From contig JAVXUO010001346.1 in the NCBI GenBank assembly GCA_033065855.1, positions 1 to 64,000 on the forward strand: a stretch of DNA of 64,000 nt, given 5' to 3'. Each line of letters opens with the position of its first letter. Position 1 is the first letter of the stretch. The notes below the pieces were generated by a model. That model had not been told where the DNA came from. It did no database searches and saw only the letters and a list, made by a program, of their open reading frames with translations. The DNA comes from Escallonia rubra. Taxonomy: Eukaryota > Streptophyta > Magnoliopsida > Escalloniales > Escalloniaceae. Both the position numbers and the translations under genes were made by a program. Of this stretch, positions 37,363 through 48,000 are shown piece by piece.

Positions 37363-37774
37363 CACGCTTAAACTCTAATGCAATATGAATAAGAAATTAG
37401 CGGCTAAGAGTAAGAACAAGATTTAAGGCAGAGTAGCCTATTGAATTGATTATAGTAACTACTTAATCAGAATTTGCATGTTCAACACTAATCAAATCAT
37501 ACACGACCCTTCCCACAATTACCCTTTCCAAGAATATGGCCTTTGCAATAGTCCCCAAAAGTTTCCTCTACTTTTGAGTTCTGAGTCTCGAGCAAAATTT
37601 TTTTTTATCTACCACTAGTAGAGTGTAGGAAAATTTCATATTCTATAGTCTCTCATAAATATTGCACCTAGTACCCTACTACCCAATCCCAATCCTGGCC
37701 AAAAGTCTCGTCGGAGTGCTGATGTTATTATCGGTAAAAGAAATTAAGACATCGATACAGTTTTATTGATATCT
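37363..37774. other. 3' flank of WIYLD gene B
   Basis: AT-rich DNA. It should contain the 3' untranslated region of the minus-strand gene B. Confidence 0.4.
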
Positions 37775-40438
37775 TCAACCCGTCAATACAACAAAATCAT
37801 CGTCTTCATCGTCGCTGATCCATCCATAACATGGTCTACGTCTCCGGATTGTTGGAAGACCAGGGAGTGCTGGTGAGGTGCAAACAGGAGCACTGAGCAG
37901 TTCTGCCTTGAGCTTGGGTTGCAGAGTTTCATACTTCGCACGAAAAAGAGAACATTATTACTACTTTCAAAAGAACCAACCACATAATTCAATCGCAAAT
38001 TTTGGGTGTCATGAGAACCTTGACAAAAGAGATGTAAAGAAGGTAACTAATGCACAGTGTCATGAAGATATTATGCTCCTATATACATCCTAAAGGCTTC
38101 CCACGGGAATTGACGTGTCTGAGCATATTTCAAGATTATCTTCAACGATTAGCTCGAGATTACATGAACCATATGTATGTGTGAATTTGGCTACTGTACT
38201 AGAATTGTTTCTTTGGTAGTGTACAATTTGGAACTTGCTTAAGAGAATGTCACAGGCAATCATAAACATGATTACTAAGGACAAGCATGAAACCCAACTT
38301 CCAAGGTACAACCCTTCTTTGCAAAGCTGAGAGGAGTTTCTTAGGTCTGCAATTTGAAGGAGCTTAGTGCAGGAAAGTTCAGAAATTGAAGAACCTCCGT
38401 TATGGGATCATTCAGGAAGTGAAGAGAATGGTTCATGCTGAAGTACTTGCAGTGGAAGTTCCGGAAATCAACTCAATTGGGAACTCTGCTCGAGCTGGGG
38501 CATATCTTACAGTAGCTTCATTTCTTCTACAAACGTTGTCAAGTACTTGCTACCCTTTTCTTTTAAGTTCCCGTTTGATCTTGCTTCTTATTAGCTCCGG
38601 GGTAGTGCACCCTGAGCAGTATGCGGGTGTATATCAATTTTCCTCGCATGAAAACCTAATCAGTTTAATTTTCTGGAGTTGGTCATCACCCAACTAATTT
38701 GTTCCTTAAAAAAGAAGAGTGGTACATAACACTTTTGAGATATAAGAGTGTAGTTGAAACTGATTTGGCACAGCCTAAGTGCCTACATTTCAGAGGGATG
38801 GGGAGGTGGGAGTGCTGTCCTTTCTGTTTCAGCTTAGAATGGTACAACATGACATACTAAAATTCTAATGAAAAATGTTGAAAGTAGAGAGTTGACAATT
38901 GACTGCGGGTACAAACTCTAGCAAATAATAAGTTTCCAGTACCTGTTAGCGAGTTATCCTCTAACCAAACACAAGGCCTGAAGATGTCGAGAATTCGATA
39001 GTATATACGGAGTAGCAAGTTTTGCTAGAGAAGCTAAATCTAAATGAATCATGAAGACATTTCTTGTAGTCAATCACTCCAACTGAATTGCGTTAATTTG
39101 GTTATGTTATCTTGGGTATATACCTCTTTTGGGTTTTTTTTACCCTTTTATGTTGGGGTGGTTGGTGTTCATTTCCTATATCAAACAATGTCATTACACA
39201 ATTAGGCTCTAAAGGTCAAAAAATTTAATCGAGGGCCTAAGCTCAAGCGTTAACCTGATTTTTGAGCAGAAAAACGCAAAGGGCGTGCTCAGCACAATAG
39301 ATACCATCAACTAAATCTATGGCCTACCGACGAGCAATGCTAATTTGCAAATTTTCAAAACCAAGACATTGCTGCCACTCGATAACCCAAATTTCTCACA
39401 GATTAAACGGAATTTAATTGAACTTCTCCTGGCCATAGTTTGGTATATTAATTCCTGTAAAGATTTTGCTTGTTTTCGAGACGGCCTCCCACAGAACTTT
39501 CCTTATTAGACAACAGTAAGCTTGAATATCATGTCTTAGCAAGATAATTATTTTTTGTAAAGGTTGACATTTTCAGAAACTTAAGATTTAGTCTTTGGGC
39601 ATAAATGGAACAAATACATGATATACCTTTCTTATGTTATGACAAGGGAACACATCACCCATGGAATCCCTTGCCCAATTCTGGTTTCAACTACTGAAAA
39701 TTAGGCCTCCCCTGATGCTACATCATTCACTAGAAAAGTTTGCACAATCAACCAAATTCCCAAATTATCGTTGCCAAAGTTCGGTTCATATTCTTCTTTT
39801 AATAGATCGAATAACCGAAATTAATACCAAAAAAGAGAAAACATTACCTCCAAAGTTAAGCATTTCTGTTCCTCAGGTCCCTATTATTGTAATGTCCACT
39901 AGAGTGGCACAATCAACCAAATCCCCAAATTATAGTTGCCAAAGATAGGTTGATATTCCATATTATACGAATCAAAAAGGCAAAGTTTATACCAAACAAG
40001 ATAAAAGATTACCTCCAAAGTTAAAGGTTTGTGTTCCTCAGATCTCTCTACTTGTAATGTCTCTGGTTCACACATGGCTAGCTGCAGCTGCTGTTGGTAC
40101 TCTATGAGATTAAGTTGAGGTTGCTCATCAACTTCAAGAATGGTGTCAATGAGCACCTTATAAGCAGCCTCCTCTATAAAGGCCCACCCATCATTCCCAT
40201 AAACCCTGAGAAGGTTTTTCACAGATTTCTTAACTGTGCTGTCTGAAAACCCTAGAGGGCGCATGGCATCTAAGGCAGCATCCATCCGCGTAAGACCCAC
40301 CTGCAAATTTTTCGAAAATTCACGTATTTAAGTGTACATTCAAATGTTCATCTTCGTAATGGCTTAATACATGAAAATTGAGGAAAAGGGGCTTCAAATT
40401 GAGACCTTTCGGCGCTTTCCCCCAGCCCTAGGAGCCAT
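37775..40438 (-). CDS. WIYLD-domain protein B, paralogue of A (3 exons, about 159 aa)
   Basis: Coding exons by splice sites and phase: 40438-40406, 40300-40013, 37933-37775 (480 nt, open). Exon 1 encodes MAPRAGGKRRK. The WIYLD domain spans about residues 12-72, with LTRMDAALDAMRPLGFSD and W50 in DGWAFIEEAAYKVLIDTIL. The C-terminus contains PCYGWISDDEDDDFVVLTG and stops there, lacking the 40-odd extra residues of paralogue A. The domain is encoded in one exon, whereas in A it is split by a 110-bp intron at the residue just before the Tyr-Gly-Gly. The donor after exon 1 is GTCTCA, the same unusual GTC class as in A. The acceptor of exon 3 was chosen by phase, and an extra exon in the 2.1-kb second intron cannot be excluded. 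Role is inferred as for A. Confidence 0.75.
38386..38697 (+). other. Unidentified plus-strand open frame, 103 codons, in WIYLD B intron 2
   Basis: The frame begins MKNLRYGIIQEVKRM and looks protein-like for its first 50 codons (mixed charged and hydrophobic residues, balanced composition), then becomes Leu/Ser-rich. I recognise no family. It lies antisense in an intron. It could be a fragment of a captured or dead gene, or chance. Confidence 0.2.
39742..40061. repeat. 165-bp tandem duplication that copies the 3' end of WIYLD B exon 2
   Basis: Copy 1 (39742-39895) and copy 2 (39907-40061) both start GCACAATCAACCAAAT and both carry ACCTCCAAAGTTAA, which is the splice donor of exon 2 on the minus strand. 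Copy 2 is the real exon end (donor at 40011-40012). Copy 1 keeps an equivalent GT at 39846-39847, but its frame aligned to the exon hits TAA. Confidence 0.85.
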
Positions 40439-40881
40439 GTTTGATGAAGAAAGGAAGAGACAGAGAGTAAGGTTTTTCATTTGTGAATTTTTGCTGTATT
40501 TGTTACTTGGAGGCAACGTTTCAGTAAGCTGGCCCCTCGTGAGAAATTATTGTAAAAGGAAAATAGAAAAACAGAGGAGAAATGGAAAAACAATATTACC
40601 AATCCTGAAAAAGGAAAAACCTTAAAGATCTTTTTGAAATTATCACAAACGTCGCTTTTGTTTATAGAAATGATAAAACAAGAATTTTCACAACAAAAAG
40701 TAAAAATGTTACTTTCGGCCATAATACGAACACGGTCACGAATGAAGGCAAACGGCAAGTGTTACTACTTACTCATTTAAGTTTGTTGTGAAAATTCTTT
40801 CTTAGTCAGTGTGGGGCCTTAACAAAACACGACGGTCACAAATGACAAGAAAAAACTTTCACAACAAAAAGTAAAAAGATT
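40439..40881. other. 5' flank of WIYLD gene B with a short direct repeat
   Basis: A 21-bp phrase TTTCACAACAAAAAGTAAAA and one further base occurs at 40685-40705 and again at 40857-40877. Otherwise this is AT-rich DNA without a gene. Confidence 0.5.
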
Positions 40882-41709
40882 TAGGGTGTGTTTGATAACG
40901 TAATAAAATACTTAAAATTTAAAGATTTTAGTAGTTTTCAATTAAGTAGGTTAGATAATACTTAACGTTGTATCATTTGAAAAATTATTTCTTGCCAAGA
41001 ATAGATTAAAATTTTAAGTCAGTGTGGACTTACTTAATGATTATCACTTAATTTTAAGTGAGATGGTTAAAAGCTATTGAACATAATTTTATATAAAAAG
41101 AATAATTTTCACCATGATGCCGCCTTGATCAATTTGTTGGCAACACCGCATCTATCACACTACAATCACCACCACAACCGTTATTCCCTTTTCCTACCAC
41201 CAACACAATTACCACGACCTAGTCACTCCCACCACCTTCACCACCATGCACTAACACCACCACCACAAGGATACTGTCACCTCCACCACACCATTGCCGC
41301 CGTCATCACGTTTATATATGTCAAAACTATCTAAATATCTGCTACATTATAACTACTGTCATGACCGCCATGTCGCCGCATATCGCTACCACTACAATTA
41401 TTAACACGATGTCTCAATGCACCACCACTGTAGCCATTGACACCTTTTCACCACACCACCACCATTATTATTCTAGTGTACCACCACTATCAACACGATT
41501 TTGGCAAGAAAAAAAATTATAAAATACAATAGTAAATGCATAATCCCGGTAAATTATAAATGAAAATTTTTGAGACATTTGCTTTTGATTTACCAAACAA
41601 ATTAACTTATTTTTCAATAAAAATTCAGTCACTTAAAATTTTAAATTTTTATAAATTCATCGGTTATCTTTTCGGCACTTAAATTTCAGTTTTATCAAAC
41701 AGCCCCTTA
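40882..41709. mobile_element. Non-autonomous TIR element with ACCACC-rich core, about 828 bp
   Basis: The left end is TAGGGTGTGTTTGATAAC and the right end on the opposite strand TTAAGGGGCTGTTTGATAAA. Arms are AT-rich. The core (41130-41500) is dominated by CACCACC steps. No transposase was seen. It resembles the elements at 20317 and 36853 in architecture; membership in the same family is inferred from the ends only. Confidence 0.6.
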
Positions 41710-42125
41710 ATAACGTGGTCGCCGATGTTTGTAATCATAAATGAAAATTTCCCATATTTTCTTCATGATCGGTAGGGGGAACATAAATGGGCGAAAAATG
41801 GTACACAAAAATCTATCGATTTGAACAAACCACTTTAGTTTGATGATCTTGTTTAGGGGTGTTCCTAACCTACTTTGGTCGCACCAAAGGGCCCACCGGG
41901 AGTCCCGTTTTGCTCGACACGTCACACATTCAACAGCCAATTTTTTAACGCTATCAAGCGGTCAAAGCGCGCACGCTCAAGTCACGTGCATTTTTCATTG
42001 ACTTTTCGCATGACTAAAATTATTTATGTCGCCAACATAGCGACCTTGGCTTCACCAAACACTTAAAAAATATACAAAATGGGCTTAGTGCGCCTCCACC
42101 CGCAAAGGGGTCGGCCATCTCCCTT
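41710..42125. other. Intergenic DNA
   Basis: No gene is seen. The GC content rises towards the minisatellite at its right. Confidence 0.4.
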
Positions 42126-42312
42126 TAAGGGGGGGCACTTTATCTTCATGGGGGGGGGGGGGGGTCGGCCACCTCTTCATGGGGTAGGGGGGGGGGGTCA
42201 GCCACTTCCTCTTCATGGGGGTTCTGCGGGTTGGCCACCTTCTCTTCATGGGGGGGTCGGCCACTTCCTCTTCATTGGGGGGGAGGGGGGGTCGGCCACC
42301 CCTAGCGTAGGG
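42126..42312. repeat. G-rich tandem array (GGTCGGCCAC...CTTCATGGGG)
   Basis: Five or so degenerate units of about 30-40 bp, each with a G run of 4 to 14, GGTCGGCCAC and TCTTCATGGGG. Unit length varies mainly through the G runs. Confidence 0.9.
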
Positions 42313-42496
42313 GGCTTTTGACACATTGCTCGCTTGAACTCACTCAAACACACTGTGGTCCGCAATGTTCATTCTGCATTACCCGCGATCGTACGTCCCC
42401 CGTTACCTCCATCAACGCCATGACAACCGTTGCCGCGCCCATGCACCACTTCCATAACATGTGCCCTCGGCACCAGGTATTGTCTCGCGACAGTCA

Positions 42497-42700
42497 TCGC
42501 CCGCGCCCATGCGCCACAATCAATGTCTCGTGTTGTTGGCACCGCGCCCATGCGCCATAATCATGTCTCGTGCTGTTGGCACCGTGTCCATGCACCAGAA
42601 TCATGTCTCCTGCTGTAGGCACCGTGCCCATGCGCCACAATCAATGTCTCATGCAGTTGGCATCGCGCCCATGCGCCACAATAATGTTACAGGCCTCCGG
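42497..42700. repeat. 40-bp minisatellite, about five units
   Basis: Units of 40-41 bp share GCGCCCATGCGCCACAAT, then CATGTCTCGTGCTGTTGGCA. Five consecutive copies with few changes. The unit is not a multiple of three, yet frames stay open across it because stop codons are rare in this GC-rich sequence. Confidence 0.9.
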
Positions 42701-44389
42701 GCACCACACTCATTCACCATACCATGCGCCCCCAACATGGACGTGGAACATGCTTCGACCCACTCTCCGGAGTGTGCAGCATTCCGATGGGCTCCACTCG
42801 TAGTGCTCCGGCACGAGGACCCTTCGCAGTGGGATAGGCTCGTTACCACAAAGCTATCGCGGCCTGAGGTGACTTGCATGACACTAGGCACTGAGCTGCG
42901 ACCATGTCCACTCATGTTACCGGTGATCGTCGCCCCCAGGACGATAACCCCCGGGACGAAGCAGGTCTTTGGAGGGCATCGCGCCTAGTCTGCCTGGCAG
43001 TTGGCTACAGGGGCAACCCTCACCGTTGTCAGGTTCTCTGCGCGTCTCTTGACGCACCTTTGTGGGATTCAATAAGGGCTTGGACCGGTGGCTGGGCAAC
43101 GGGCTTACTCTGATCATGCTGTCGCAGTGTGGTCAGTCTTCTCAAATAGGCAGAGCGACGCTATGTGGGGCAGGTAGCGCAAATTTGGGAATCGGCAGTC
43201 CAACGGAGAACCAGTATTTTTGGAACCCCTGGTGACGTGTCACTCCTAGAGGATGCCATGTGGCAATTGATGACACATGCATACTTTTGCCTAAAATAGT
43301 GGACTTTGGAACTCATTTTAAAAGAAACTTTTTCATTTCACAAAATCACTTTCTCACTCTATAATCCAGAGCTATTGAATTCTAGAGAGAGAAACACAAT
43401 TGTCTTGTAACTTTGGACATAATATCGACCGTGACATCGGACCCTAGCTTGGACTGTCGACTGTCGGACATGTTCGTCTCCGCCGTGTCTCCACAGCAGT
43501 GCCACTCCTCACAACATGTCTAGGAAGCCTTGCTCTCTGCCCTTACTCCACCCTCACTGTCTCTCATTTTGTACATCTGGAAGCTGACTCGGACTACAGC
43601 CTTTGTGGCACTTTCACGTAGGTACGAACCCACTTTCCTTGACATCAAGGGGCAATTGGATGATCTTTACTTTGGATATCTCAATTTGTCTCAAGGATTC
43701 TCTGATGAGGACTCAAATTCTTTCATTTGTAAAATGCATCTGCCTCCATCATTGTTTTCATTGAGAGACTCTTACACTCGTGTCTATCAGTTTGCAGAAA
43801 AATATACGGGTCATATTTTACTGCATTAACCATTAAAACGCTCCATTCATGGACATTCCCGTTTATTCAGACTAGAAAAAGAAAAAAAGAAGTTTACATG
43901 TTTATTCACTATTTGGAATAGAGGAAAAGAAAGCAAGCAGCAAATAAACACCAAATCATATGAAAATAATCTTATGGATGCCACGTGATAAAAATTTTGG
44001 CCGCCATCCAGACAGTAAAAAGTGTCAGCAATCGTCATATGTAATGACAAATGATGTTTGCTAAATATGCTTGATGACATTTAATAAGTAATGCTAAAAA
44101 AATTCTACTAAGAGTTGTTACTGAAGATGTCTGAAAAATGTTACAAGTAATATTTATCGACAATTAATGATCACTATATAAATAGTTATAAGCTATTGTT
44201 ACTGCTATAGGACCAAAGATGTCTGCATAAACGTAACTAGCAATATTTAACGACAACTAGCAATCACAATATAAGCAGTTTTAAGCTATTCTTACTATTA
44301 TCGGAGTTGCAGCCAATTTTCGCACATAACTATCCATAGAGAGCCCCATGGCCTACATTATGATCTACATGGTGCTATGAGTCAATATC
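42701..44389. other. GC-rich then AT-rich DNA of unknown nature
   Basis: 42701-43260 is distinctly GC-rich with no recognisable protein, and could be part of a long terminal repeat or other element. At 43530-43829 there is a 99-codon plus-strand frame with a protein-like middle (DIKGQLDDLYFGYLNLSQGF) that I do not recognise. 44140-44300 carries two loose copies of an AGCAATATTTA / ATAAGCAGTT phrase. Confidence 0.4.
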
Positions 44390-44395
44390 TAACCA

Positions 44396-44810
44396 CAGGG
44401 TGCAGTTCGTAATTTACTTAGCAACGTGAAAGGATCCAACTCAAACCAATCGACAATAAAGGGAGAGGCCACAAGGCCTATATGCGATTTATTGAATGGT
44501 ATTTTTCCAATCTGGTATGTATAGCTCAACACGTTGGCATACTTCTTTTGAGTGGGCCAAACATGTGATAGATCAATGAAACTGGCTGGTGATGGATCTA
44601 GTTTTGAATTATCTACTGGGCTCGGATCAATTCGCTCTAATATCATGTGAAAACATCCAATATAACACCAACTGACAATGAAGAGAGAGGCCCATATGAC
44701 TTTAGGTCGGTTTATTGATTGGTACTTTTCTGAAACACATGGATAAATTAGGCCGGGTGATTGTAATTTGCCTAACATTTTTGTGATTTAACACTCCCCC
44801 CCCCCCCCCC
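44396..44810 (-). mobile_element. Possible decayed miniature LTR (TRIM-like) element
   Basis: A segment beginning GTGAAAGGATCCAACTCAAA (about 44426) is repeated in diverged form from about 44646 (GTGAAAACATCCAATATAAC). Both go on to GGGAGAGGCC / AGAGAGGCCC and TTTATTGAATGG / TTTATTGATTGG. Just left of the right copy, the minus strand reads TGATATTAGAGC, a degenerate initiator-tRNA primer site. The right copy ends TTTAACA next to a C run, which on the minus strand reads as a G-rich polypurine tract before TGTTAAA. The parts are suggestive but the order is not a clean single element. Confidence 0.35.
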
Positions 44811-45336
44811 ACCCCTACACACACACACAGACACACAAATGTATATTTTTTTCGATCACGTGGGGTTTACATCCTTGATAAAAGATGGCATAAAAAAATT
44901 GGAATGTCCTCCATCAATGACTCAAATTCTTGTTCAAATTTGTGGTCTCTTCCCAACTGCTTGATCAGCAGCTAATGTTTTTTTTATTATTATCAAACGG
45001 ATTTTTTTAGCTCGAGAGAAATTTTTTTGGGAATTATTTAACGATGGATAATTGCTGATGAATTAAATTCCGTTGGTAAAAGTAATATTTTTATTTTTTT
45101 TATGACTTTTAGCGACGGCCAAAATCCGTCGCCAAAAGTTGTTTAATATGAAAACCTTAAATACATTTCTCTTTTTCTTCCCGTCGCTTCTCTTTTCTCT
45201 CTCTTCCTGTCGGTCATTTGTCCGTCCTTCTCCGGCCATCTCCTCACCTACCGGTCACCACTCCACCCCCGCCCTCGTGTCTCCTTGCCGACGACAGATC
45301 CAACTATTTCCCGACCGCCACCACGCGCCCTTCCAC
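44811..45336. other. AT-rich DNA with a TAGCGACGG-type repeat
   Basis: Phrases such as TTTTAGCGACGG and CCGTCGCCAAAAG occur at about 45055-45140, related to the repeats at 50470-50920. A CT-rich stretch follows. Confidence 0.5.
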
Positions 45337-46510
45337 TAGAGATGTCATGTGGGCCGGGCGGCCCGCGGGCCGGCCCTGTTTGGCGCGTTTGTGGCCCGGG
45401 CTGGCCCGGCCCCTTGCATGAACAGTAACGGCCCGCTGAAAGAGGGCCTGGGGCCTGGGCCTGGACCAGGCCGAGAAATCTGGGGAAAATGGCCCGGCCC
45501 GGCCCGGCCCGGTTTGGCCCGGGTTTGGCCCGGCCCGGGTGTGGCCCGGTTTGGCCCGGATTTGGCCCTTTTTTGGCCCCACTTTTTTTTGAAAATCTAG
45601 CTTTTCCCCCCCCTTTCTTCCACCCCTTTTCCAAAATTCCACATACATTATTATTTTGATTGTTAGAGTTTTAAGAATAATTTTTTTTCATATATATAAA
45701 ATAAATTTTTACAAGCAAAAAATATATATTTTAAAAGGAAGGGATAGCATCCTGCATCAAGCATCTTGTCTTTTTGCCTTATATTATTTTCTTCTATAAG
45801 ACTTGATGACCTTGAGCGATGTTTGGTTAGATTTAAGAGAGGCTTATGCCTCATATTGGCAATCATTTTACCTTAACAGTAGTCAGCCTTTAAATTGAAT
45901 GGATAAGAGATGGAAGGAAATTGCAGTCAGCCGTTAAATTCTTTTGATCTTGTCTTTTCTTCAAAAGTCCTGCAAAATTACTTAACTACTAAGCCTCTTC
46001 TATGAGAAAGGAAATACCTATAGTGGTTATGATCTTCCATAAGTGGTCTGGTTAGAGTTTTCAAAAGGTGCACACTGCATAGGCCTTGGGAAAGAGTCAA
46101 AGAAGTTTATACCCATTAAATGAAATTAAAGTTAGACGGAACAACCATTATATTTCTTCCAGATGGGACTACAGCTATAACAAGGCATCGCAACTCATCT
46201 GTTTTTAATCCGCACTTCTTTCTTCTTTATAGTTGACGAGGATCGTATAAATAAATTTCTATGTAAATTGTTATGTGTTAAAATTGAATAACATGAGAAA
46301 AAAAAAAAAGAGGGCCTGGGCCCGGCCCAAGCCCGGCCCTAAATATTGGGCTTAGGGCCTGGGCCTGGACCAGGCCTAGAATTCATTGCGCCAGGCCCGG
46401 CCCGGCCCGGCCCGTTTTCACCCTCCCTTGGCCCGGCCCCGGCCCGGCCCGTTTGCAGGCCCGATGGGCTTGGGCTGGGCCGGCCCAAGCCCGGCCCTTT
46501 GACATCTCTA
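45337..46510. mobile_element. Non-autonomous hAT-type element with GGCCCGG arrays, 8-bp target duplication
   Basis: The left end is TAGAGATGTCATGTGGGCCG and the right end, read on the other strand, TAGAGATGTCAAAGGGCCGG. The element is flanked on both sides by CCTTCCAC (45329-45336 and 46511-46518), an exact 8-bp target duplication as expected for hAT transposons. Both subterminal regions (to about 45570 and from about 46310) are dense arrays of GGCCCGG and its complement. The middle is AT-rich and has no transposase, so movement would need one in trans. Confidence 0.92.
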
Positions 46511-46518
46511 CCTTCCAC

Positions 46519-47002
46519 ACTACATGGGATGTTCTAACGTCACTTCAGCAGAGGTGAGTTGGGAGATATCATTCTAATATAATCTCTAGTTCTTCGTGAT
46601 AGCAGCTTAGATTATACTACTGTTATGTGCCAAGGATCTATGTGCATCACACTCCCCTTTGACTTTCTCCCTTCATTTGAAACTGCTTTGTAAAGAAAAT
46701 GGTGTGCCTGGTTTTGTTGCATTTATTTGGCAAAATCATGCTTCATTATCATGTTACTTCAATATTCTTGCCTACCTGTATAAGGGTATACAATATTTAA
46801 CTAGACTGAGGTATACAATATTGCTTGTTTTTTCTAAAAGGATGAAAGAAAAGAATGAGGAAATTGTAGCATCTTTCCCATTTATTGTTTAAGGGTTTTC
46901 CTATTCTGTTTTTGAACGTTTTCCTACATATGCTTGCTTTGGGTGTGTTTGTGCACGTGTAGACTATGCTTAAGAACTTTCTAACTCGGCGGAAGGTAGC
47001 AA
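46519..47002. other. Intergenic DNA
   Basis: No gene is seen. A 77-codon frame at 46659-46892 resembles nothing known. Confidence 0.4.
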
Positions 47003-47377
47003 CTTAGGGTATGTTTGAAATCGCTTACAGTTTTGATTTTCTGTTTTCAAAAAAATCAAAATCAGTTTAGTTTTTATTTTTTTACAAAAACAAATGGATG
47101 TTTGATTACCCAGTTTTTATTTTGAGTTTTTTCTTTGGTGGTGGTTGCGGTGGTGGGCCGTGGCGATGACCGGCAGGTGGTGGTAGTGGGTGGGGGGGTT
47201 GTCTCAAAACAAAAACCAAAACTCAAAACTCTAAAATGAGAGTTTTAAAAAACATTCATGTTTTAAAAACTTGTTTTCAAAACTGGAAAAAAAAAATGTG
47301 TCAAACACGTTTTTTTCTTCAGTTTACGAAACTGAAGAAAAAACTGAAAACTTAAACGAAATCAAACGCTACCTTAG
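47003..47377. mobile_element. Non-autonomous TIR element, family M1 copy 2
   Basis: The ends read CTTAGGGTATGTTTGAAATC on the left and, on the other strand, CTAAGGTAGCGTTTGATTTC on the right. The left arm aligns closely with the reverse complement of the right arm of the copy at 20317-21181 over more than 100 bp, including CTTACAGTTTT, CAGTTTAGTTTTTATTTTTT and CAGTTTTTATTTTGAG. The core is a short GGTGGT-rich stretch (47135-47200). At 375 bp it is a shorter derivative. No clear target duplication was found. Confidence 0.75.
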
Positions 47378-47991
47378 TTTAAGGGCTTCCTTTTTTTGCA
47401 TTCATACTCCCACAAACAGCTAGCTGGGAAAATCTATTGGTTCCAGCATTTCAGGAAAAATCATTTTGTTGGTACTTAAACAATCTGATAATGAGTTTTT
47501 GGAAATATGTAGGCGACTAAGAACATAGAATTTTACTACTTTTAGTGTTGTACGTGATAGCTTGCCCATTAATTTGCATACTTATAATCTGCCCTCTTCT
47601 TTCTTCATTTATTGAGATTTATACATGCATAATCTAAGAAAAAAATTGTGTTTGCTTCATATTTGATATAGCTTTATATGTTTACTTAAGTTATGGGATA
47701 AAGTGACCAGAAAAATATATGGGAGAGTCTTTGTTATTTCAGGTTATGTTATTGCTTCTTTGTGGTATGGAAGCATTTTTGTGTAGCTGTTAATAAAACT
47801 AAAACAAGAACTTCTTCACAAATTTTCATATGAGAGTACATACATGAACAAGCTCTACACTAAAAAGGAGGCATACCTTACGCTGACTCCAAGGTTAACG
47901 CAATTAATAGGAGTGAAACATCTCAGCAGTATTTCGTTGCTATTACTAAAATAAAATGGATGTAGAGATTGTTTTTTGCAATATCATGTTA
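47378..47991. other. Intergenic AT-rich DNA
   Basis: No gene or element ends are recognised. Confidence 0.4.
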
Positions 47992-48000
47992 TAAAATTAA

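Noticed and set aside
42461-42988. 175-codon open frame
   Set aside because: It runs through the 40-bp minisatellite, whose unit length is not a multiple of three. The openness reflects GC-rich composition, not coding.
45248-45648. Gly/Pro/Ala-rich frames of 83 to 128 codons
   Set aside because: They are products of the GGCCCGG arrays at the end of the hAT element.
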